Below, piece after piece: positions 32,512 through 40,019 of a DNA stretch of 64,000 nt (position 1 is the first letter of the stretch; every line of letters begins with the position of its first letter). The notes beneath the pieces were generated by a model. It did no database searches. It was not told the origin of the DNA and saw nothing but the letters and a program-made list of their open reading frames with translations. The stretch covers positions 43,847 through 107,846 of the forward strand of contig NZ_CAAJGM010000177.1 of the NCBI RefSeq assembly GCF_900996235.1, in the 5' to 3' direction. Source of the DNA: Paraburkholderia sp. BCC1885 (GTDB taxonomy: Bacteria; Pseudomonadota; Gammaproteobacteria; Burkholderiales; Burkholderiaceae). A program made the translations under genes and the position numbers.

Positions 32512-33798
32512 ATGAAGCGGTTTCGTGTGACAAGTGCGAGCAGTATCGTTTTGTTGATGCTTTGCATCATGTACTTCATTACCTACCTTGACCGCGTCAA
32601 CGTCAGTACCGCAGCAGCCGGCTTCGGCAAGGAGTTCGAGCTTTCGCACACGCAGATCGGCCTGGTGTTTTCGGCCTTCGCGTATCCGTATCTGGTGTTT
32701 CAGATCATCGGCGGCTGGGTTAGCGACCGCTTCGGCGCGCGCCGCACCTTGATCTGCTGCGGCGCGGTGTGGGCGCTGGCCACGATCCTGACCGGCCTTG
32801 CGGGCGGCCTCACTTCGCTGCTGGCCGCGCGGCTCCTGCTCGGCTTCGGTGAAGGCGCGACGTTTCCCGCCGCGACTGCCGCCATGGCGCGCTGGGTCGC
32901 CAAGGAAAAGCGCGGTTTCGCGCAAGGCATCACCCACGCGGCCTCGCGGATCGGCAATGCGGTGGCGCCGGGCGCAATCGTTCTCGTGATGGCGCATTGG
33001 GGCTGGCGCGAATCGTTCTACATCTGCGGCATCTTTAGTCTTGTCTGGGTGATCGTCTGGGCGATCACGTTCACCGAGCATCCGAAAGACCATCGGCGCA
33101 TCACGCCCGAAGAACTCGAATTCCTGCCGCAGCCCAAGCCGCGAGCGGCCAATGTCCCCTGGAAGGCGCTGTTCCGCCGCATGGCGCCGGTCACGATCGT
33201 CTACTTCTGCTACGGCTGGACGCTGTGGCTGTTCCTGAGCTGGATTCCGCAATACTTCCTGCATAGCTACCACCTCGATCTGCAGAAATCGGCCATCTTC
33301 GCTTCGACGGTATTTTTCGCAGGCGTGCTTGGCGATACGCTCGGCGGCATCGTCACGGACAAGATCTTTACCCGTACCGGCAGCCTGAAGCGTGCGCGTA
33401 GCTGGATGGTGTCCATCTGCATGCTGTTGACGCTCGCCGTGCTGGTGCCGCTGATGTTCGCGCACAACCTCTATATTTCGATGGCGTGCCTCTCGGCGGG
33501 CTTCTTCTTCGCTGAAATGACGATCGGTCCGATGTGGGCGATTCCCATGGACATCGCGCCGGAATATTCGGGCACCGCCAGCGGCATGATGAACACCGGT
33601 TCGGCGCTGGCCGCGATTATCTCGCCGGTGGTGGGCGGCTTTTTGATCGATCGCTTCGGTAGCTGGGAATTGCCGTTCCTCGGCAGCATGCTGCTGATGG
33701 GTGTCGGCGTGGTGCTGGCCTTCCGCATGCAGCCGGAAAGCAAATTCGAAGCGAATGCGGTACCGGAAGCCCATCCGGCGCGAGGCTTCAAAGTCTGA
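32512..33798 (+). CDS. MFS permease, anion:cation symporter type
   Basis: A 428-residue transporter with twelve predicted helices. The N-terminal FITYLDRVNVSTAA and the loop GWVSDRFGARRT (MFS motif A between helices 2 and 3), followed by RLLLGFGEGATFPA, fit the ACS subfamily that takes up organic and sugar acids such as glucarate, galactonate and phthalate. GGAGACGG before the ATG sets the start. It lies 214 nt after the aminotransferase and 47 nt before the hydratase-like gene, so it probably imports the operon substrate. Confidence 0.9.
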   Translation: MKRFRVTSASSIVLLMLCIMYFITYLDRVNVSTAAAGFGKEFELSHTQIGLVFSAFAYPYLVFQIIGGWVSDRFGARRTLICCGAVWALATILTGLAGGLTSLLAARLLLGFGEGATFPAATAAMARWVAKEKRGFAQGITHAASRIGNAVAPGAIVLVMAHWGWRESFYICGIFSLVWVIVWAITFTEHPKDHRRITPEELEFLPQPKPRAANVPWKALFRRMAPVTIVYFCYGWTLWLFLSWIPQYFLHSYHLDLQKSAIFASTVFFAGVLGDTLGGIVTDKIFTRTGSLKRARSWMVSICMLLTLAVLVPLMFAHNLYISMACLSAGFFFAEMTIGPMWAIPMDIAPEYSGTASGMMNTGSALAAIISPVVGGFLIDRFGSWELPFLGSMLLMGVGVVLAFRMQPESKFEANAVPEAHPARGFKV

Positions 33799-33845
33799 AC
33801 CGCGCCGCGAGCCGTTTTTAACACCTGATCCGTCACGACGTAACA

Positions 33846-34610
33846 ATGACTTCTACCGACATTTCCCCCATGGGCCAGCGCCTCGCCAATGCGCGAGCGC
33901 GTCATCTGACGCTCGATAGCCTGACGCCGGAGCAGATCCCAGCCGACTTCGACGCCGCCTATGCAATCCAGCACGAGATTCTGCGTGCATCGGGCGCGCG
34001 GATCGGCGGCTGGAAGATCGGCGCCAAGTCGGCAACTGGACCGATCCAGGGCGCGCCGCTGCCCGCCGCCGATATCTACGACGACGGCGTGAAGCTGCCG
34101 CGCGAGTCCTTCACGCCGCTCGGGCTCGAACTGGAGATTGCGTTTCGCTTCGGCCGCCGTTTCGAGCCGGCCGACGATCCGTACAGCGAAGAGGAAGTGC
34201 TGGCCGGTATCGGTTCGTTCGGGACCACGATTGAAATTGTCGCGAGCCGCTACGCGGCGTGGCCGAACGTCGACAAGCTCGCGCAACTGGCCGATCTGCA
34301 AAACAACGGCGCGCTGATTGTCGGCGAGTTCGTGCCGTATCGCGACGATTTTCCGTTTGTCGCGCCGTCGCTGCGCTTCAGCTTTGAAGGGCGCAACGTG
34401 GTGGTCGAAGCCGCGGCGAATCCCGCCGGCGATCCGCGCCGTTTGCTCGCGTGGCTCGTGAATCACGCCACGGTGCAGCGCCGGGTGGCCGTTACGCCGG
34501 ACATGGTGATCACCACCGGTTCCTATACGGGCATCTATTTGCCGCCGGGCGCAGGCACGGCGAGTGGCCGCATCGAAGGGCTTGCGCCCGTCAGCGTGAC
34601 ACTGTTCTAG
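33846..34610 (+). CDS. 2-keto-4-pentenoate hydratase-family protein
   Basis: A 254-residue member of the hydratase/decarboxylase branch of the FAH superfamily (as MhpD, 2-oxopent-4-enoate hydratase and 4-oxalocrotonate decarboxylase). The segment GGWKIGAKSATGPIQGAPLP fits the substrate and metal region, and LGLELEIAFRF carries the acidic metal-ligand E-x-E pattern. The late TTGSYTGIYLPPGAGTASGR is typical. It would hydrate or decarboxylate a 2-oxo-enoic acid with a divalent metal. The operon lacks ring-cleavage genes, so a non-aromatic 2-oxo acid is more likely. Confidence 0.85.
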   Translation: MTSTDISPMGQRLANARARHLTLDSLTPEQIPADFDAAYAIQHEILRASGARIGGWKIGAKSATGPIQGAPLPAADIYDDGVKLPRESFTPLGLELEIAFRFGRRFEPADDPYSEEEVLAGIGSFGTTIEIVASRYAAWPNVDKLAQLADLQNNGALIVGEFVPYRDDFPFVAPSLRFSFEGRNVVVEAAANPAGDPRRLLAWLVNHATVQRRVAVTPDMVITTGSYTGIYLPPGAGTASGRIEGLAPVSVTLF

Positions 34611-34629
34611 CTTTTTTCGGGCCGACGAT

Positions 34630-37600
34630 ATGACGAATGCCGCTTCCCCCCTGCTCGTCAAACCGATTCATCTGGTGCCATCCAGCGCGCGCATGACGAC
34701 GCCGCTCGCACGACGCCTGCGCGAAGTCTTGCGCGGCGACGTGCTGTTCGATACGGCGAGCCGCGGCCGCTACTCCACGGACGCATCGATCTATCAGATC
34801 ACGCCGATTGGCGTCGTCGTGCCGCGCGATCAGGACGACCTGCGTCTCGCGCTCGAAGTCGCGCGCAGCGAGAAAGTGCCGCTGCTCGCGCGTGGCGCCG
34901 GCACGAGCCAATGCGGGCAGACCGTGGGCGAGGCGCTGGTGATCGACACCAGCAAGTGGCTGAACAACATCGTCGCCTTCGACGCGCAAGCGCGCACCGT
35001 CACGGTCGAACCCGGCGTGGTGCTGGATCACCTGAACGCCTGGCTCAAGCCGCATGGCCTGTGGTTTCCGGTGGATGTATCGACCGCGGCGCAATGCACG
35101 ATCGGCGGCATGGCCGGCAATAACTCGTGCGGCTCGCGCTCCATCGAATACGGCAACATGGTGCACAACGTCGAGGCCATCGAGGCGATTCTCGCCGACG
35201 GCAGCGAGGCGCATTTCGCTTCGCTGCGCGAGGCGCCGCAAGGGGCGCGTCTGCAGGAGATCGTCGAAGGCGTGAAGCGCATCGCGCAACGCGAGCGTGA
35301 CGAGATCGTGGCGCGCGTGCCGAAGGTGTTGAGGCGCGTGGCCGGCTATAACATCGACGTGTTCGATTGCCAGAATCCGCGCGCTTATACCGACGACGGC
35401 ATCGCCAACCTGGCGCATCTGCTGGTCGGCTCGGAAGGCACGCTGGCCTTCAGCCGGCAGTTGACGCTGAAGCTCGCGCCGTTGCCCGCACACAAGACGC
35501 TCGGCGTGGTCAACTTCCCGACCTTCTGGCAGGCGATGGACCTGACGCAGCACATCGTCAAGCTGAACCCGGTGGCGGTGGAACTGGTCGACCGCACGAT
35601 GATCGATCTGGCGATCAGCAATCCGGCGTTTCGTCCCGTCATCGAAAAGGCGCTGGTGGGCCAGCCGGCCGCCATCCTGCTGGTGGAATTCGCCGGTGAA
35701 AGCCGCGATGCGCAACTCGCCGGTCTCAAGCAGCTGACCGAACTGATGGCCGACCTCGGCTTGCCGGACTCGGTCGTGCAGATGCCGGACGCCAATGAGC
35801 AGAAAGCGTTGTGGGAAGTCCGCAAGGCCGGCCTGAACATCATGATGAGCATGAAGGGCGACGGCAAGCCGGTGTCCTTCATCGAAGACTGCGCGGTGCC
35901 GCTCGAACATCTCGCCGAGTACACCAGCAAGCTGACCGAAGTGTTTCACCGTCACGGCACGGAAGGCACCTGGTACGCGCATGCAAGCGTCGGCACGCTG
36001 CACGTGCGGCCGATTCTGGATATGCGCCGTGACGGCGCGCAGAAAATGCGCGCGATCGCGGAGGAAGCAGCGGCCCTCGTGCAGGAATACAAGGGCGCTT
36101 ATTCGGGCGAGCACGGCGATGGACTCTGCCGCGGCGAATGGGTGGCGTGGCAATACGGACCGCGCCTGAACGAAGCTTTCAGCGAGATCAAGGCGCTGTT
36201 CGATCCCGACAATCGCTTCAATCCGGACAAGATCGTGCGTCCGCCGAAGATGGACGACGCGCGCAATTTCCGCTTCGCGCCGGGCTATCGGGAGCGTGCC
36301 GTCGAGACCGCGCTCGACTGGTCTGCGTGGAACGTCACGCGCGATCCGCTCACTGGCGAAGAGACGCTGCCGGGCACCGGCAATGATCTGTCCGGCGGCC
36401 TCGCCAAGGCTGTCGAGATGTGCAACAACAACGGCCATTGCCGTAAGTTCGACGCGGGCACGATGTGTCCGAGTTACCGCGTGACGAAAGACGAACAGCA
36501 CGTCACGCGCGGCCGCGCCAATACCTTGCGCCTCGCCATCTCCGGGCAACTCGGCGAGGACGGCCTGGCGAGCGACGACGTCAAGGAGACGCTCGACCTG
36601 TGCGTCTCGTGCAAGGGTTGCAAGCGCGATTGCCCGACCGGCGTCGATATGGCGAAGTTCAAGATCGAAGCCCGCGCGGCGCGCGTCAAACGGCATGGCC
36701 TGAGCATGCGCGACCGGCTGGTCGCCTACATGCCGCGCTATGCGCCGTTCGCGAGCAAGGTGCCTGGTTTGATGGCGCTTGCCGACTCCGTGCCGGTGCT
36801 CTCGACGTGGTTCAGGCGCACGGTGGGATTTGCGCCGCAACGCACGCTGCCGCGCTTTGGCAAGCCGTTCCTGGCCAGCGCCGTGGCGAGCGCGGCAAAC
36901 AGCGGCGCGGCTGCGCCGGCAAAAGCGCGGCCGGGCGCCGACGGCGCCGTGAAGGAAGTGCTGTTGTTCGTCGACACGTTCAACAACAACATGGAGCCGG
37001 AGAATGCGCGCGCCGCGCAGCGGGTACTGGAAGCCGCCGGTTACGCGGTGCACTTCAACACGCGGCAAGGCGAGCGTCCGGTGTGCTGCGGCCGCACGTT
37101 CCTCGCCGCCGGTCTGGTGGACGAAGCGAAGCAGGAAGCGCGGCGCATGCTGGACACGTTCCGGCCGTTTGTCGAACGCGGTGTGCCGATTGTCGGGCTC
37201 GAACCGTCGTGCCTGCTGTCCCTGCGCGACGAGTTTCTCCACTACGGTTTTGGTGAGGAAGCGCAGCGGCTCTCGAAGTCGGCATTCCTGTTCGAGGAAT
37301 TTCTGGTGCGCGAGCAAAAGGCCGGACGCCTGACGCTCGATCTCAAGCCTTTGCCGACAGAAAAAGCCCTGGTGCACGGCCATTGCCATCAGAAAGCCTT
37401 CGACGCCTTCACGCCGGTGCAAGCCGTGCTGAAATGGATTCCGGATTTGACAGTCTCGACGGTCGAGTCGTCGTGCTGCGGTATGGCCGGCAGCTTCGGC
37501 TATGAAGCCGAACATTACGCAACCTCGCAGGCGATGGCGGAGTTGTCGCTGCTGCCGGCGGTGCGCAAGATCGGCGCCGATACGGTGATGGTGGCCGACG

Positions 37601-37686
37601 GCACCAGTTGCCGTCATCAGATCCACGACGGCGCCGGCGTCGACGCGGTGCATGTGGCGCGCGTACTGGCGATGGCGCTGAAGTAG
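34630..37686 (+). CDS. FAD-linked oxidase / Fe-S / CCG-domain dehydrogenase (YdiJ-like)
   Basis: 1018 residues, the same size as E. coli YdiJ. Order: a VAO-type FAD-binding domain (RGAGTSQCGQTV near residue 90, NNSCGSRSIEYGN near 165), a FAD-linked oxidase C-terminal domain (HVRPILDMRRDGAQKM, GEHGDGLCRGEW), then ferredoxin-like clusters with Cys598, Cys604, Cys613 and Cys658-x2-Cys-x2-Cys-x3-Cys668, then a heterodisulfide-reductase-type part with CCG motifs (Cys819-Cys820-Gly, and SSCCGMAG near 947). Relatives oxidise D-2-hydroxy acids (D-lactate, D-2-hydroxyglutarate, glycolate). It would produce the 2-oxo acid used by the aminotransferase or hydratase-like enzyme; the substrate is inferred. 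Confidence 0.9.
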   Translation: MTNAASPLLVKPIHLVPSSARMTTPLARRLREVLRGDVLFDTASRGRYSTDASIYQITPIGVVVPRDQDDLRLALEVARSEKVPLLARGAGTSQCGQTVGEALVIDTSKWLNNIVAFDAQARTVTVEPGVVLDHLNAWLKPHGLWFPVDVSTAAQCTIGGMAGNNSCGSRSIEYGNMVHNVEAIEAILADGSEAHFASLREAPQGARLQEIVEGVKRIAQRERDEIVARVPKVLRRVAGYNIDVFDCQNPRAYTDDGIANLAHLLVGSEGTLAFSRQLTLKLAPLPAHKTLGVVNFPTFWQAMDLTQHIVKLNPVAVELVDRTMIDLAISNPAFRPVIEKALVGQPAAILLVEFAGESRDAQLAGLKQLTELMADLGLPDSVVQMPDANEQKALWEVRKAGLNIMMSMKGDGKPVSFIEDCAVPLEHLAEYTSKLTEVFHRHGTEGTWYAHASVGTLHVRPILDMRRDGAQKMRAIAEEAAALVQEYKGAYSGEHGDGLCRGEWVAWQYGPRLNEAFSEIKALFDPDNRFNPDKIVRPPKMDDARNFRFAPGYRERAVETALDWSAWNVTRDPLTGEETLPGTGNDLSGGLAKAVEMCNNNGHCRKFDAGTMCPSYRVTKDEQHVTRGRANTLRLAISGQLGEDGLASDDVKETLDLCVSCKGCKRDCPTGVDMAKFKIEARAARVKRHGLSMRDRLVAYMPRYAPFASKVPGLMALADSVPVLSTWFRRTVGFAPQRTLPRFGKPFLASAVASAANSGAAAPAKARPGADGAVKEVLLFVDTFNNNMEPENARAAQRVLEAAGYAVHFNTRQGERPVCCGRTFLAAGLVDEAKQEARRMLDTFRPFVERGVPIVGLEPSCLLSLRDEFLHYGFGEEAQRLSKSAFLFEEFLVREQKAGRLTLDLKPLPTEKALVHGHCHQKAFDAFTPVQAVLKWIPDLTVSTVESSCCGMAGSFGYEAEHYATSQAMAELSLLPAVRKIGADTVMVADGTSCRHQIHDGAGVDAVHVARVLAMALK

Positions 37687-37729
37687 TCGCCGCAAGCCGT
37701 GGGAGCCACGCGAGCCGCGTGGTAGAGCA

Positions 37730-37745
37730 GGCGGCTTAAGCCGCC
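37730..37745. terminator. 16-bp perfect palindrome between convergent genes
   Basis: GGCGGCTTAAGCCGCC overlaps the stop codon of the AraC-type gene, and a second hairpin, CCACGCG-AGC-CGCGTGG, lies at 37706-37722. Neither has a T-run, but both sit in the 49-nt gap between convergent genes, where terminators are expected. Confidence 0.4.
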
Positions 37746-38659
37746 ACGCCGATCGCTTGCCGGTAGAGGGTCGGCGCCACGCCTACCGCTTCGCGGAAGC
37801 GGTGGCTAAAGTGGCTGGCGTTGGCATAGCCACAGCGCGCGGCAACCTGGGCGAGCGGCAGCGTGGTGGTGCGCAATAGCAAACGGGCCCGCTCCACCCG
37901 CTGCTGGGCGATCCACGCAGCCGGCGGCAGGCCGAACGAAGTGCGGAACATCCGCGCCAGGTGATACTCGGACAGATGCGCGACCTCGGCCAGCGTGCCG
38001 AGCGTGAGCGGCTGGGTCAGATGCGCGTCGATGTAGTCGCGCAGCCGCCGGCGTGTCGCCACTGAGAGACCGCCCTTCAGACCGGCATCGGCGCGGCTCA
38101 CGCCTTGCGAGCGCAGCAGCAGGCTCAGCACCTCGTGAGCCGTTTCGTTGGTGCGCAACAGTCCGTCGGCGTCGTCCCAGCTTTCGTCCGTGAGCGACTG
38201 GCATAGCGTCGCAATGCGGGCGTCTTCGAAATAGGTGCGATCCGCCAGCGTCACTTCGCGCGGTTCGCGGTCCAGTTCGCGCACGGCGCGTTGCGTGAAA
38301 TGCTCCGGCAAGAAGTAGAGGTGCATGAAATGCATCTGGCCGCGCACCCACCAGCGCGATTCGTGGTCGCCGGGCAGCGCGCACAGCCGCGCGGGCGCGC
38401 CATACAGGCCCGGCATTTTCTGACGCTCGGTGCGATAGCCGCCGTCGATATAGCACGACAGCGTGTGATGACCGGGGTTGTCATAGACGGTTTCGGCTTC
38501 CTCGGTCTCGCGGGTCCATTCGGCCACGGCGAGTTGATCGCCGAGCCACGCGAAGCGCCGCAGTTGCGCGTTCGCATCGGCCAGCGTGCGACACACCGAC
38601 TGGAGGCCAAAAGGCGTCCCGGTGGGATCGGTCACGGTGCTGGGCAGGCTGGTGTTCAC
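37736..38659 (-). CDS. AraC-family transcriptional regulator
   Basis: 307 residues. The N-terminal about 190 form an unassigned sensing domain. The C-terminal about 100 are an AraC/XylS DNA-binding domain: LGTLAEVAHLSEYHLARMFR (first helix-turn-helix) and VAARCGYANASHFSHRFREA (second), with the usual GVAPTLYR ending. It is divergent from the EamA-family exporter gene with 160 nt between starts, a layout typical of a regulator and its efflux target. The ligand is unknown. Confidence 0.9.
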   Translation of the reverse strand: MNTSLPSTVTDPTGTPFGLQSVCRTLADANAQLRRFAWLGDQLAVAEWTRETEEAETVYDNPGHHTLSCYIDGGYRTERQKMPGLYGAPARLCALPGDHESRWWVRGQMHFMHLYFLPEHFTQRAVRELDREPREVTLADRTYFEDARIATLCQSLTDESWDDADGLLRTNETAHEVLSLLLRSQGVSRADAGLKGGLSVATRRRLRDYIDAHLTQPLTLGTLAEVAHLSEYHLARMFRTSFGLPPAAWIAQQRVERARLLLRTTTLPLAQVAARCGYANASHFSHRFREAVGVAPTLYRQAIGVAA

Positions 38660-38819
38660 GGGCGAAGAATGGCGGCTGATATGGCTTGCAGTATAAAGCG
38701 TGCGCCTTCGGCTCTGCGCGCGGTGGCAAAGAAGTGCGCAATCCTGGACAAGTCACGGCAGCCGGGCGGGTGCACAGTCGGGTGGTCGAATTCCCGATTT
38801 CATCTTTGCAAGCCTTGTC

Positions 38820-39716
38820 ATGAACCTGTTTCTCTACGCGCTGACCGTCCTGATCTGGGGCACCACCTGGATCGCCATCAAATGGCAACTCGGCGTGGTG
38901 CCGCCGCCGGTGTCGATTGCCTGGCGCTTTGGGCTTGCCGCGCTCATCCTGTTCGCACTGCTGCGCATCATGCGCCGGCCCATCTGGCCGCCGCGCGCGG
39001 CCTGGCGGTATCTGGCGGCACAGGGCCTCGCCCTGTTCTGCTGCAACTTCCTGTGCTTCTATTACGCCGAGCAGGTCGTGCCGAGCGGCCTCGTCGCGGT
39101 GATTTTCTCGATCGCGCCACTCCTGAATTCGATCAATGGCCGGCTGTTTATGGGGCGTCCGCTACAACCGACGGTCATTCTAGGGGCGTTGCTCGGGCTG
39201 GTCGGCATCCTGTGCCTGTTTGTGCCGCAGATGGCTGGGCATCTGGGCGACAACGCCGCGTGGCTCGGCATGGGTATCGCGCTGCTCGGCACGCTGTGCT
39301 TTTCGACCGGCAGTCTGTTGTCGAGCCGGATGCAGTCGATGGGTCTGCATCCGCTCGTCACCAATAGCTGGGCCATGCTGATCGGCGCCAGCATTCTGAC
39401 CGTGGGCAGCGCGTTGGCCGGCCTGCCGTTCAGCGTCGAACCGGATGTGCGCTACCTCGGCGCGCTCGCGTATCTGGCCGTGTTCGGTTCGGTGGTTGGG
39501 TTTACGGCGTATCTGATGCTGGTGGGGCGCATGGGGCCGGAGCGCGCCGCCTATTGCACCGTGCTGTTTCCGATCGTCGCGCTGGCGGTGTCGACCGTCT
39601 ACGAGGGCTATCACTGGACCTGGCTGGCGGTGGTCGGCCTCGTGCTGGTGGTGGCCGGCAATCTGGTGGCCTTCGATCTGACGCGGCGACTGTTCGCGCG
39701 GCGTGCGGCGGCCTGA
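38820..39716 (+). CDS. EamA/DMT-superfamily transporter
   Basis: 298 residues with about ten helices in two EamA repeats. The N-terminus MNLFLYALTVLIWGTTWIAI is the characteristic first helix; PSGLVAVIFSIAPLLNSING closes the first repeat and YEGYHWTWLAVVGLVLVVAG the second. Members export amino acids, nucleosides or metabolites, or act as permeases. The ATG at 38820 starts right at helix 1; the longer upstream frame is unsupported. It is probably controlled by the divergent AraC-type regulator. Confidence 0.88.
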   Translation: MNLFLYALTVLIWGTTWIAIKWQLGVVPPPVSIAWRFGLAALILFALLRIMRRPIWPPRAAWRYLAAQGLALFCCNFLCFYYAEQVVPSGLVAVIFSIAPLLNSINGRLFMGRPLQPTVILGALLGLVGILCLFVPQMAGHLGDNAAWLGMGIALLGTLCFSTGSLLSSRMQSMGLHPLVTNSWAMLIGASILTVGSALAGLPFSVEPDVRYLGALAYLAVFGSVVGFTAYLMLVGRMGPERAAYCTVLFPIVALAVSTVYEGYHWTWLAVVGLVLVVAGNLVAFDLTRRLFARRAAA

Positions 39717-40019
39717 CCATTTGAATTCACCGTATGGCGGTGAAAATCTGCAATACATCTGACGCACCGGAAAGCCTCCTGGGTGAGGTTTTCCGGGAGC
39801 CAAATTCTCGTCATTCCTGTGCCGGAACTCAAAGGTGAGCCGTTACGGGAGAGGGCGCGGAGCTGTGCACAAAGGCTTTTGTCCATGCCGGATATTTATA
39901 ATATATACCGGCAAAGCGCCTTGTTAATTTAGGAAAAACGATGCGATTAGCATTATCATTTTGTTTAAATTAAAAAAAGAGAATTTTTGTCGATTAATTT
40001 CCATTAAAAATATGCGAGC
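39717..40019. other. 303-nt intergenic region: two GGTGAG repeats, then AT-rich leader
   Basis: Copies of the dispersed motif lie at 39781-39800 (GGGTGAGGTTTTCCGGGAGC) and 39831-39850 (AAAGGTGAGCCGTTACGGGA). The right half (39890-40015) is strikingly AT-rich, with TATTTATAATATATACC at 39893-39909 and a poly-A stretch, and should hold the promoter of the secreted protein gene. AT-rich islands in this GC-rich genome are frequent targets of H-NS-like silencing. Confidence 0.6.
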
